Below, piece after piece: positions 51,431 through 60,231 of a stretch of 64,000 bases of DNA. The stretch covers positions 1-64,000 of the forward strand of contig JAAZXY010000003.1 in NCBI GenBank assembly GCA_014239855.1, written 5' to 3'. A program made the translations under genes and the position numbers. Source of the stretch: Acidimicrobiales bacterium. Its GTDB lineage: Bacteria > Actinomycetota > Acidimicrobiia > Acidimicrobiales > MedAcidi-G1. The notes beneath the pieces are model-generated. The model was not told the DNA's origin, ran no database searches, and saw nothing but the letters and a program-made list of their open reading frames with translations. Numbering within the stretch: position 1 is the first letter of the stretch; each line of letters opens with the position of its first letter.

Positions 51431-52207
51431 TCTGGGCGCGTTCTGTGGATGGCGCTGTGGATCAACCGCTCTGGTGCTGGGGAAATGATCCCCGCTTCGG
51501 GGGATAAGTCCGCTTCCTGTTGACCCTTGGCCCACCCGGGTCCATCATGCGTCCACGCCGAACACGGCGAGGGGATACGGAACCGGATGGAACCGTTCCA
51601 CCAGAAGGCACCGGGGCTCAGGCACCGGGGCCGGACGGAGGATCGGGACCCTGGGAAAGCCCCCGAATCGTGTTCGGGGAGGACCGCAACCACGCTGGCC
51701 CGCTCCTTCGGGAACGGAACCAGCGGTTCGGCCACCGGCACAGGGGTGTCGAGGTCGGGCGGAACGACGAGGAACCTTCGGGTGACGAGTCGGACCGACC
51801 GGACGAGGCACCCGCCGGTACCGGACCACCGCAGGTCACTCCGGAGCCGACGGGCACCGGATGACGCCGGCGGTGGCTTCGGAACCGGGGTGCCGGGTCG
51901 ACCGGGTCGCTCCACGCCGTCGGGCGGGGAACGACACGGTGGACCAGGATCCCGCCGGGGATCGGTGGTCGAGCTGGATACGGGACCGGAGATCGACGGA
52001 TTCTCCGGTGTCGCATCAGGGTGACACCCTTCGGGGTGACACTCCGGACCGGATCGTTCGACGGAACGACCCGGCGGGTGGCAGTGGGACGTCGGAGCGG
52101 CTCCGAGAAGTTGACCGGTTCGCCGGGAGGCTACTCGGGGCCGTTTCCGCGTTTTCCGACAGGTCGCATCCCAGGGGCCCGTCCTCCGACTCGTACCGGG
52201 GCCCGGT
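51385..52207. other. 823-bp gap without a convincing gene
   Basis: Open frames here are Arg/Pro/Gly-rich, overlap on several strands and have no recognisable domain or start signal. The region opens with the 13-bp repeats. It contains TGTGGATGG (51444) and TGTGGATCA (51456), close to DnaA boxes, and GGGGGATAA (51499). Near 52019-52042 GGGTGACAC occurs twice, with a CACCC-TTCG-GGGTG hairpin between. TCGTTC-GACG-GAACGA forms another small stem at about 52055. It could hold an unannotated RNA or regulatory region; nothing matched RNase P RNA, tmRNA or SRP RNA by eye. Confidence 0.5.
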
Positions 52208-53308
52208 TCAGGGGACGTAGCTGCCGGACCAGGCGGCGGCCGACATGGCCACCAGGGCCAGGCCCGATGCCACCGGCACCAGGCCTCCCAGACGACGGTG
52301 CCCGGCCATGGTGGCCACCCCGAGGACGATGGGCACGCCGTTCAGGCTGTAGCGCTCGAGGCTGTTGAGGTTGTCGGCCGCCAGGGCCACCACGAGGCAC
52401 GCCGCGGCGAAGGCGCCGTAGCGCAACGGCCAGGCCCGGAGCAGGACCACCAGGACGACCAACAGGGCGGCCACGGCAACGATGTGGAGACCATCACCCA
52501 ACGCGTCGGGGCCGAAGAGCTCACCGAGGCCCTGCCAGAGCCGACGCAGTGGGTCCACCGGGTCGCCCCGCAGGTGTCGTTGCACGGTCAGCGGGATGAA
52601 GGCCTCGTCAAAGCGGACCGACGCCCACCACACGTAGCCACCGGCGGCGGCCGGTCCGGCCACCACCACAGCGATGCGGCCCGGCACCGAACGGGCCATC
52701 GAGCGGACCGACGCTGAAGGTCCAGCCACGGCGCACAGCGCGGGCACGGCGAGCAGCGCCCCGGTGGGTCGGACCAGTGCGGCGGCCGCGGCGAGCAGGG
52801 CCGCCTCCCACCAACGTTCCCGGCGGAGCAGGAGCAGGCAGCCGACCACCAGGGCCAGGAACGGGCCCTCGGCGTAGGCCCATGTCAGGACGAAGGCCGG
52901 CGGGAACAGGGCAAGGGCCCAGACGGCGCGACCGGCCAGGCCCTCGTCGGCCGTCTCGACGACGACCAGTCGATGGAGCAGGACCATGGCCACCAGGGTC
53001 CCCACGTTGGCCACCACGAGGAGGGCGACGGCCGGACCACCGGGCAGGACGACATCGAACAGACGGCCCAGGAAGACGTAGCCCGGGAAGAATCGGACCC
53101 CCTCCAACGGCATCCCGTCGTAGCCGTGGAGCATCAACGACTGGTACCAGTCGCCGTCCCAGGCCAACAGGCCGCGACTCAGGGCATGGGGCTCGTCGCC
53201 GTCGGCCACGAGCCGGGCCACCAGCCATCCGACCCCGACCAGCAAGCGGGCGGCCACCCACGCCGGCAGGACGACCAGAAGAGCGTCGAGACCACCCCGT
53301 CGACTCAC
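52208..53308 (-). CDS. Integral membrane mannosyltransferase-like protein (PIG-V type)
   Basis: 366 residues with about 8-9 hydrophobic segments. The early periplasmic loop WDGDWYQSLMLHGYDGM and RFFPGYVFLGR match the PIG-V/GPI-mannosyltransferase-2-like family of polyprenyl-phosphate sugar-dependent glycosyltransferases (GT-C fold); the Asp in WDGDWY fits the catalytic site. The acceptor is unknown. It overlaps the next upstream glycosyltransferase gene by 4 bases, so the two act in one pathway. Confidence 0.82.
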   Translation of the reverse strand: MSRRGGLDALLVVLPAWVAARLLVGVGWLVARLVADGDEPHALSRGLLAWDGDWYQSLMLHGYDGMPLEGVRFFPGYVFLGRLFDVVLPGGPAVALLVVANVGTLVAMVLLHRLVVVETADEGLAGRAVWALALFPPAFVLTWAYAEGPFLALVVGCLLLLRRERWWEAALLAAAAALVRPTGALLAVPALCAVAGPSASVRSMARSVPGRIAVVVAGPAAAGGYVWWASVRFDEAFIPLTVQRHLRGDPVDPLRRLWQGLGELFGPDALGDGLHIVAVAALLVVLVVLLRAWPLRYGAFAAACLVVALAADNLNSLERYSLNGVPIVLGVATMAGHRRLGGLVPVASGLALVAMSAAAWSGSYVP

Positions 53309-54834
53309 GAACCCCCCGGGAACCTCGAGAGGTTGGCCGCGTCGTCAAACGCATCGGCGTCCGCGTAGACCGCCTTGGTCGGCCGCCCCAGTCGATCAGC
53401 CAGGGCGACACGGAGTCGGGGACACTGGCCGTCGAAGGTCTCGTAGCCGTCCATCCAGGCCAGCCAGACGTTGGCCGCCCCGGCCGCCCGCTCCACGACA
53501 GCGTCGGCCACCGCCTCCACGTCGACGGCCCCGTTTCGTTCGGCGTAGTCCACCCAGTCGACACGCCGGCCGTCGTCCAGCGCCGGATGGGACAACGTGG
53601 TGAACCCGTCGGCCAGCAGACGGTGCCCGGCCGGTGCCAACTGGTCGGGACAGAAGACGACCACGTCGCCGGCCGAACCCTCGGCCCGCACCACGTCCGC
53701 GATGTCGCCGATCTGGGTCCGATCACGGGACAACTCGCGGGCCACCGAGACGCCGGACAGCAGGACCAGGACGGCCAGTGCCGCCACCGACGCCCGGGGG
53801 GTCATCCGGTGCAGGCCCACGGCGCAGGCCAACACCAGCGGGGCGAGGGCGAACACCCCGTACCGACCCTGGAAGGCGGTGTCGGTGGCCAGGCTGACGG
53901 TCGCCCCCAGCACCATGGTGGCCACACCCAGCACCACGGTGACCCGCAACCACCCCAGATCGGTCCAACCCAGGACCGGGCGATCCGTGCCGGTTCGTGT
54001 CCCCAGACCCACGGCCACCAGAACGGCCAGGACGACCACCACGAGCAACGCCTCGGATCCCCGCCCACCCCCGTAGGCCTCCAGCGTCAGCGCGGCCACC
54101 ACGGTCGGTCGGGGCGCCGGCGACCACGGGGTCCCGGTGTGGGCCAGTTGGTCGAGGAACACGGGGAGCCAGGGAACGAAGCACAGCACCCCGGTGGCCA
54201 CCCCGCCGACGAGGAAGTTCCCGCGCTGCACATCCCGACGACGGGACACCACCGCCCCGATGCCCAGGACGGCCACCGCGAACAGGGCCCAGTAGTGGGT
54301 CAGGAGGAGGGCGGCCACCACGGCGGCCAAACCGGCGGAGCGGCCCGGCGAAGGCCGTTCCCACACCCGGACCACGGCGAGATGCAGCGCCAACAACAGG
54401 ACCAGTAGGAGGGCATACATCCGGACCTCGGTGGCGTACCGAACGGCGAACGGGCTGGACGCCAGGACCGACACCACCAGGACACACCCCCGCAGGTCCA
54501 GGTGCCGACGGGCCACCAGCCAGGCCAGGGGAAGCGAAGCCACCCCGAGCAGCCCGGAGAAGGCCCGCAGGGCACTGTCGGATTCCCCGAACGGCACCGA
54601 CCACAGCGCCAACAGCACGTAGTACAGGGGCGGGTGGCCGTCATGACGCAACGCCTCGACCAGCGCCGACCAGCCGCCCGTCACCTCGTCAGCCAACGAG
54701 GCCGAGATGGCCTCGTCCAGCCACATCGGCGACAGGGCCACGAATCGCAGGACCACCCCGACAACCACCGCGGCGATCGCCACGATCAGCAGGCCGGGCG
54801 TCACCGCCGAGCGGTCACGATTCCCGGTGCCCAC
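53305..54834 (-). CDS. GT39/ArnT-type membrane glycosyltransferase
   Basis: About 509 residues. A GT-C enzyme with the first-loop motif MWLDEAISASLADEV, where the Asp-Glu pair serves the catalytic role, and HDGHPPLYYVLLALW after it; some 10-11 hydrophobic segments follow, with a C-terminal soluble domain of about 140 residues. A lipid-linked sugar donor is expected. Frames to 54930 exist, but GTG 54834 is preferred because TACGCT lies exactly 6 bases upstream, inside an 11-bp inverted repeat. Confidence 0.82.
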   Translation of the reverse strand: MGTGNRDRSAVTPGLLIVAIAAVVVGVVLRFVALSPMWLDEAISASLADEVTGGWSALVEALRHDGHPPLYYVLLALWSVPFGESDSALRAFSGLLGVASLPLAWLVARRHLDLRGCVLVVSVLASSPFAVRYATEVRMYALLLVLLLALHLAVVRVWERPSPGRSAGLAAVVAALLLTHYWALFAVAVLGIGAVVSRRRDVQRGNFLVGGVATGVLCFVPWLPVFLDQLAHTGTPWSPAPRPTVVAALTLEAYGGGRGSEALLVVVVLAVLVAVGLGTRTGTDRPVLGWTDLGWLRVTVVLGVATMVLGATVSLATDTAFQGRYGVFALAPLVLACAVGLHRMTPRASVAALAVLVLLSGVSVARELSRDRTQIGDIADVVRAEGSAGDVVVFCPDQLAPAGHRLLADGFTTLSHPALDDGRRVDWVDYAERNGAVDVEAVADAVVERAAGAANVWLAWMDGYETFDGQCPRLRVALADRLGRPTKAVYADADAFDDAANLSRFPGGS

Positions 54835-54838
54835 GGGC

Positions 54839-54878
54839 CGAGCGTACCGTCGGGCCTCCGGGCCGCCCGGTACGCTCG
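54839..54878. promoter_or_regulatory. 11-bp inverted repeat overlapping the -10 box, divergent glycan genes
   Basis: CGAGCGTACCG (54839-54849) pairs perfectly with 54868-54878, with GGCC/GGCC stems inside. The left arm contains the TACGCT hexamer of the leftward glycosyltransferase gene; the right arm has the same hexamer facing rightward, 75 bases before the flavoprotein gene. It may be an operator or a two-way promoter element. Confidence 0.5.
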
Positions 54879-54951
54879 CTCCGGCCCCGGTGGACGTCCG
54901 CTCCGGACCTCCTCCCGGACCACTCGCCACCTACGACCAGACCCTCCGCTG

Positions 54952-56460
54952 ATGACCACCACCCCGGACCCCTCCCCCGTCGCCCCCTCCCCTGTGGACC
55001 CCTCTTCTGTGGACCATGACGACCTGTTGTCGAACCGCCCCGACCTCCGCCCGGTCATCATCGGCGGCGGTCCCGCCGGCCTGACCGCCGCCTACCAGTT
55101 CGGTAAGGCGGGCGTCCGATCGACCGTGCTGGAGGCCGACGACGTGGTGGGCGGCATCAGCCGCACCGCGGTGCGCGACGGCTGGCGTTTCGACATCGGC
55201 GGCCACCGTTTCTTCACCAAGGTCCGGGTCGTCTCCGACCTGTGGCACGAGATCCTCGAGCCCGACGACTTCCTGGTCCGACCGCGTATGAGTCGGATCT
55301 TCTACCAGGGCCGGTTCTACGACTACCCGCTCCGGGCCATGAATGCCCTGAAGAACCTCGGGATCATCGAGGCGGTGCGGTGTGTGCTGTCGTACCTCTG
55401 GGTGCGGGTCCACCCGCCGAAGGACCAGACCCACTTCGAGGGGTGGGTGGCCAGCCGCTTCGGATGGCGGCTCTACCGGACCTTCTTCAAGACCTACACC
55501 GAGAAGGTGTGGGGGGTGCCGGGTACCGAGTTGCAGGCCGACTGGGCAGCCCAGCGCATCAAGAACCTCTCGCTCTTCCGGGCCGTCATCAACTCGCTCA
55601 TGCCCCGTCGCAACCAGACCGACGTCACCAGCCTCATCGAGGAGTTCGAATACCCCCGCTACGGGCCCGGGATGATGTGGGAGCGCTGCACCGAGTTGAT
55701 CGGCGAACAGGGCTCCGATGTCCGGCTCTCCCACCCGGTACGGCGTATCGCCCATGCCGACGGCCGGGCCTTCGAGGTGGAGGCCGTCGGACCGGACGGG
55801 CCTCTCGTGCTGGAGGCCACCGACGTCATCTCGTCCATGCCGCTCCCCCACCTGATCCGGGCCATGGACCCACCGGCGCCCGACGACGTTCTGGCGGCGG
55901 CCGACGGCCTGGGTTTCCGGGACTTCCTCACCGTGGCCCTCGTGGTTCCCCATGAGGACGGTTTCCCCGACAACTGGATCTACGTGCACGCACCGGACGT
56001 GGAGGTCGGTCGGGTCCAGAACTTCGGGCAGTGGTCCCCCCACCTCGTCAAGGACGGTCGCACCTGTCTGGGCCTGGAGTACTTCGTGACCGAGGGCGAC
56101 CACCTCTGGGCGGCCGATGACGCCGACCTGATCGAGCAGGGCAAGGCCGAGATGGCCCGTCTGGGGCTCCTCGACCCGTCACGGGTCGAGGCGGGCCACG
56201 TGGTCCGGATGCCCAAGGCCTACCCGATGTACGACGCCCACTACCAGGACAACGTCGACACGATCCGGGGCTGGTTGTCCGAACACGCCACCAACGTGTA
56301 TCCGGTGGGCCGCAACGGTATGCACCGGTACAACAACCAGGACCACTCGATGTTCACCGCCATGCTGACCGTCGAGAACGTCCTGGCCGACGACGACGCC
56401 GACTGGCACGACGTCTGGCAGGTCAACGTGGAGGAGGACTACCACGAGGAGATCCGGTGA
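54952..56460 (+). CDS. FAD-dependent oxidoreductase, UDP-galactopyranose mutase-like
   Basis: 502 residues. FAD-binding GxGxxG (VIIGGGPAGLTAAYQFGKAG), then GGISRTAVRDGWRFDIGGHRFF, and a C-terminal FAD contact segment (NVYPVGRNGMHRYNNQDHSM). The GGHRFFTK and YNNQDHS motifs and the setting point to a UGM-like or amine-oxidase-type flavoenzyme acting on a sugar or lipid carrier; a canonical mutase is not certain. The N-terminus carries PSPVD repeats from a 15-bp repeat. It overlaps the next gene by 4 bases. Confidence 0.82.
   Translation: MTTTPDPSPVAPSPVDPSSVDHDDLLSNRPDLRPVIIGGGPAGLTAAYQFGKAGVRSTVLEADDVVGGISRTAVRDGWRFDIGGHRFFTKVRVVSDLWHEILEPDDFLVRPRMSRIFYQGRFYDYPLRAMNALKNLGIIEAVRCVLSYLWVRVHPPKDQTHFEGWVASRFGWRLYRTFFKTYTEKVWGVPGTELQADWAAQRIKNLSLFRAVINSLMPRRNQTDVTSLIEEFEYPRYGPGMMWERCTELIGEQGSDVRLSHPVRRIAHADGRAFEVEAVGPDGPLVLEATDVISSMPLPHLIRAMDPPAPDDVLAAADGLGFRDFLTVALVVPHEDGFPDNWIYVHAPDVEVGRVQNFGQWSPHLVKDGRTCLGLEYFVTEGDHLWAADDADLIEQGKAEMARLGLLDPSRVEAGHVVRMPKAYPMYDAHYQDNVDTIRGWLSEHATNVYPVGRNGMHRYNNQDHSMFTAMLTVENVLADDDADWHDVWQVNVEEDYHEEIR
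54970..55014 (+). repeat. 15-bp tandem repeat at the start of the flavoprotein gene
   Basis: Three in-frame units encode PSPVA, PSPVD and PSSVD, from 54970. Confidence 0.75.
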
Positions 56461-57884
56461 GCCGGTTGCCAGCGATCCGGTGGCCCACGATCCGGCCGAA
56501 GGGCAGCCGGTGGGTCCTGTTGCTGACCGGACTCGGACTGGTGGTCCGACTGGCCTACGTCCTGTTCGTCGAGCGAGGTGACCCGCTCAGCGGCGACGGC
56601 GTCTACTACCACGAGGCGGCCAACCTGCTGGCCGACGGCCTGGGCTTCACCGAGCCCTACCGCTACCTCCACGGCGGTGCTCAGGAGGCGCTGTTCCTCG
56701 CCGACCCGACCTCGCTGGCCGCCACGCCCAACACCGCGCTGCCCGTCGGCCACGTCGAGCCCACCGCCGGCCACCCGCCACTGTGGGTCCTGGTGCTCGG
56801 CTCCTTCTCGTTCCTCGGCTTCACCTCGGTCACGGCCCATCAGATGGTCGGCGTCCTGACCGGCACCGTCGGGGTGGTGGCCATGGCGTGGGCCGGGCAC
56901 CAGTTCGGTCGGGCCCTCGGCCTGCGCCACGTGGGAACGGTGGCCGCCGGGGTGGCCGCCGTGCACGCCGGCTTCTGGCTGAACGACGGCCTCGTCATGT
57001 CGGAGTCCCTGGTGGTCCCGGTCACCGCCGTACTGCTGGGCGTCGCCGTGCGAACCGGCCGGACCCCCAGCCTCGGCAACGTCGTCCTCCTCGGAGTGGT
57101 CGGCGGTCTGGCCGCCCTCACCCGGGCCGAGTTGGTCCTGGCCCTTCCGGTGCTGGCCCTCCCCATCCTGATCCGACCGGCCGGAGCGGGCTCCGGCGAG
57201 TCGACCGCCGCCCGGCTCCGGAGTTACGTGGTGGTCGGGCTGGTGGCTGCGGCGGTCATGGCGCCATGGGTGGCCCGGAACCTGACCGTGTTCGACGAGC
57301 CGGTGTGGCTCAGCAACGGCACGGGAATCCTGGTGGCCCAGACCAACTGTGACGCCACCTACTACGGCGACAAGCAGGGTGCCTGGCGGTTCGAGTGCGC
57401 CCTCCCCCAGCCGCTCGGCCCCGACGGTCGGGCCACCGACGAGTCGGTGCGCGACATCGAGTACCGGCAGCGCGGTCTGGACTACCTGAGCGCCCACCGG
57501 GCCCGGTTCGTCACCCACGTGGTCCCCAAGCGGGTCGGGCGCTACTGGGGCGTCTACGCCCCGATCGACCAACTGCGGGCCGACATACTCGTCGAGGGCC
57601 GATCCTTCCGGCTCTCCGTCCTGGGCCTCGTGCAGTTCGCGGCAATCGCCGTCCTGGGCGTGGTGGGCGGTCAGGAGGTCCGGCGTCGACACGGGCCGTT
57701 GATGCCCCTGGTCACCCTGCCGATCGTGGGAACGCTGGTCGCCGCCCTCACCATGGGCGCCACCCGGTACCGGGTTCCCGCCGAGGTGGCTCTGGTGCTC
57801 CTGACCTCGGTGGCACTGGCTGCCATGAGGCAACCCACCACGGACCATCCAGCGGGGACCGACCCTGCAACACTCGACGCATGA
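56457..57884 (+). CDS. Membrane glycosyltransferase (GT39/87-like), paralogue A
   Basis: 475 residues with about 10 hydrophobic segments. GT-C type: DPLSGDGVYYHEAANLLADG in the first external loop contains the candidate catalytic Asp, then EPTAGHPPLWVLVLG. The stretch NGTGILVAQTNCDATYYGDK and RYWGVYAPIDQLRAD is shared almost position by position with the gene at 58807. It overlaps its neighbours by 4 bases on both sides (GTGA, ATGA). Donor and acceptor unknown. Confidence 0.85.
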   Translation: MSRLPAIRWPTIRPKGSRWVLLLTGLGLVVRLAYVLFVERGDPLSGDGVYYHEAANLLADGLGFTEPYRYLHGGAQEALFLADPTSLAATPNTALPVGHVEPTAGHPPLWVLVLGSFSFLGFTSVTAHQMVGVLTGTVGVVAMAWAGHQFGRALGLRHVGTVAAGVAAVHAGFWLNDGLVMSESLVVPVTAVLLGVAVRTGRTPSLGNVVLLGVVGGLAALTRAELVLALPVLALPILIRPAGAGSGESTAARLRSYVVVGLVAAAVMAPWVARNLTVFDEPVWLSNGTGILVAQTNCDATYYGDKQGAWRFECALPQPLGPDGRATDESVRDIEYRQRGLDYLSAHRARFVTHVVPKRVGRYWGVYAPIDQLRADILVEGRSFRLSVLGLVQFAAIAVLGVVGGQEVRRRHGPLMPLVTLPIVGTLVAALTMGATRYRVPAEVALVLLTSVALAAMRQPTTDHPAGTDPATLDA

Positions 57885-58810
57885 CCGGCACCTCGTCGAC
57901 CCGATCGTTGCCGGAGGTCACCGTCACCCTCGACGTCGAGGACCTGCGACCCGACCAGTCGCTCCAGGAAGCGGCACTGCCCGAACGGGTGGTCGAAATG
58001 ACGAACCGGGTGCTGGACCTGTTCGGCGAATACGGGGTTCGGGCATCGGTGTACGTGGTCGGCGAGTTGGCCGAGCGACGGCCGGAGCTGGTGCGACGGG
58101 CGGCGTCCGAGGGTCACGAGATCGGCCTCCACTCGTGGTCCCACGTGCCCATTCCCACCCGGACGCCCGAGACGTTCGCCGAGGAGTGCCGACGTGGCCG
58201 GGCCCTGCTCCAGGACCTCTCCGGCCAGGAGGTGACCGGCTACCGGGCGCCGATGATGTCCCTGGTTCCCGCTGCGGCCTGGGCCATCCCCGTCATTGCC
58301 GAGGCCGGCTTCACCTACTCGTCGAGCGTGCTTCCCGGGCCCAGCCCGCTGTTCGGGTGGCCCGGGCTTCCCCGGCAGCCCTTCCGCTGGTTGAACGGCC
58401 CGATCGAGTTCCCGTGTCCCCTGGTTCGCATGCCCGGCATCGACCTCCCCTACCTGGGGGGCACCTACCTCCGCCTCCTGCCGTCCTTCGTCCGGCGCCA
58501 CGGCCTTCGCCGCTCCACCTCCGACGAGGCGCTCTGGGCCTATTGCCACCCGTGGGAGTTCGATCCCGACGAGGACTTCCACCCCCATGAGCACATCGGG
58601 ATGCTGGCCAGCCGGGTGGCGTGGCTGAGGCGCTCCCGCATGGAACGCCAGGTTCGTCGTCTGCTGGCCGATCCGCTCGCCGGGCCGCTCGGCGAGGTGG
58701 CCTCCGGACTCGTCGCCAGCGACGCCCCGCTGCCGGTGGTCGACCCCACCGCGTCCACCACCGCTGGTCGGGTCGCCCGCTGGGCCGACGGACGTCTGAG
58801 GGACCGGTGA
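57881..58810 (+). CDS. Polysaccharide deacetylase family protein
   Basis: 309 residues of NodB-homology type. VTVTLDVEDLRPDQSLQE carries the first metal/base residues (Asp), EIGLHSWSHVPI the His-box (HSWSH), and GYRAPMMSL the RAP motif; the C-terminus has AYCHPWEFDPDED. It is expected to remove acyl groups from a glycan or lipid-linked sugar, probably of the PuuE/DUF3473-like group. It lies between two paralogous glycosyltransferases with 4-base overlaps on both sides. Confidence 0.9.
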   Translation: MTGTSSTRSLPEVTVTLDVEDLRPDQSLQEAALPERVVEMTNRVLDLFGEYGVRASVYVVGELAERRPELVRRAASEGHEIGLHSWSHVPIPTRTPETFAEECRRGRALLQDLSGQEVTGYRAPMMSLVPAAAWAIPVIAEAGFTYSSSVLPGPSPLFGWPGLPRQPFRWLNGPIEFPCPLVRMPGIDLPYLGGTYLRLLPSFVRRHGLRRSTSDEALWAYCHPWEFDPDEDFHPHEHIGMLASRVAWLRRSRMERQVRRLLADPLAGPLGEVASGLVASDAPLPVVDPTASTTAGRVARWADGRLRDR

Positions 58811-60231
58811 ACGCGCTGACCCGGTGGTGGCCCCCGACGTTCCGGGGGCGCCTCACCCTGATCGTGGTGGCCGGGCTGGTCATCCGCCTGGCCCACCTGG
58901 TCCTCATCGCCGCGGACAACCCGCTCAGTGGCGACGCCTCCAGCTACCACCTGGCCGCCAACCTGTGGGCCGACGGCCTGGGCTTCCCGGAGCCGTTCCG
59001 TCACCTCTTCGGCGGGATGGACGTGGTTCGGGTGGCCGACGGTGGCACGAGGATCGTCGAGACGCCGATCGGGCACCTCGAACGGACGGCCGGACATCCG
59101 CCGGTGTGGGCCGTCCTCCTGGGAATCTTCTCCTTCCTCGGCGCTACCTCGATCATCGAACAGCAGGTGGTCTCGGTGTTGCTGGGGGCACCGGCCATCG
59201 CCCTCATGGGCCTGCTGGGCCGGGAGGTGCGGTCCGAACGACTGGGGCTGATCGCCGCGGCCATCACCGCCACCTACGCCTTCATCTGGGTCAGCGACGG
59301 GCTCCTGATGGCCGAGACCCCGGCCATTGCCGCAGCGGCGGGGACCATGCTGGTGGGCGTCCGTTTCTGGCGATCGCCGACCCGCCGGGCAGCTGCGCTT
59401 CTGGGCCTGATCGGCGGTCTGGCCGCCCTCACCAGAGCCGAACTGGTGCTGTTCCTGCCTCTGGTGGCCGGCGTGGTGGTGCTGCGTACGGCGCTGCCCT
59501 GGCGGGAACGACTGGTCCGTTTCGCGGTCTGCGGGCTCACCGCCGTGCTGCTGTGCATGCCGTGGTTCGTTCGCAACACCATGGCCTTCGACACGCCGGT
59601 CCTGTTCTCCAACGGGATGGGAACCGTGCTGGTCCAGGCCAACTGCGACGCCACCTACTTCGGGACCGACCTCGGCTACTGGAACCTGGACTGCGGGCTC
59701 CCCATCCCCTACGGCGAGGACGGACGGTTGCTGGGCGAGGTGGAGCGGGACGAGGTGGTGCGGGAGCGGGCCACCTCGTACATCTCGGCCAACCGGGGCC
59801 GCCTCCTCTCGGTGGTCGTTCCCGCCCGGATCGGCCGTATGTGGGGGGTCTACGAACCCATCGGGCAGCTTCGACGCGATGTGCAGGCCGACCGCCGGTC
59901 GTTCGCCGTCTCGGCCCTCGGCCTGGCACAGTTCGCCCTGCTGGTACCCGCCGCGGTGGCCGGCATGGCGATCGTCCGACGTCGACGGGGCCCGCTGCTG
60001 GTGCTCGCCGCGTGGATCCCCATCGTCACGTTCACCGCGGCCAGCGCCTTCGGCAACACCCGCTACCGGACGGCGGCCGAGGCCTCCATCGTGATCCTGG
60101 CTGCCGTGGCCGTCGACGCCGCCCTCGGCTGGTGGAGTCGGCGTCGCTCCGAAGGTCGGCCCGAGGCTCAGCCCGAGGCCGAACCTGAGACCGGTACCTT
60201 GGCTTCGCAGCCCCCGGGCGGATCGTCGTAG
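58807..60231 (+). CDS. Membrane glycosyltransferase (GT39/87-like), paralogue B
   Basis: 474 residues, GTG start in a GTGA overlap with the deacetylase gene. It repeats the layout of paralogue A: DNPLSGDASSYHLAANLWAD, GHPPVWAVLLGIFSFLGAT, NGMGTVLVQANCDATYFGTD and GRMWGVYEPIGQLRRD. The two probably add similar sugars in one pathway. Its last 64 bases overlap the 3' end of the convergent SGNH hydrolase gene. Confidence 0.85.
   Translation: MNALTRWWPPTFRGRLTLIVVAGLVIRLAHLVLIAADNPLSGDASSYHLAANLWADGLGFPEPFRHLFGGMDVVRVADGGTRIVETPIGHLERTAGHPPVWAVLLGIFSFLGATSIIEQQVVSVLLGAPAIALMGLLGREVRSERLGLIAAAITATYAFIWVSDGLLMAETPAIAAAAGTMLVGVRFWRSPTRRAAALLGLIGGLAALTRAELVLFLPLVAGVVVLRTALPWRERLVRFAVCGLTAVLLCMPWFVRNTMAFDTPVLFSNGMGTVLVQANCDATYFGTDLGYWNLDCGLPIPYGEDGRLLGEVERDEVVRERATSYISANRGRLLSVVVPARIGRMWGVYEPIGQLRRDVQADRRSFAVSALGLAQFALLVPAAVAGMAIVRRRRGPLLVLAAWIPIVTFTAASAFGNTRYRTAAEASIVILAAVAVDAALGWWSRRRSEGRPEAQPEAEPETGTLASQPPGGSS

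Noticed and set aside
51444..51507. Possible replication origin from DnaA-like boxes
   Set aside because: Only two near-matches and one weak one; no dnaA, dnaN or rpmH nearby and no AT-rich unwinding stretch. Kept only as a note on the gap.
51298..52024. Open frames of 100-205 codons in the 51.4-52.2 kb gap
   Set aside because: Arg/Pro/Gly-rich on several frames at once, no domain, no ribosome-binding site or -10 box at the starts; typical of random frames in GC-rich DNA.
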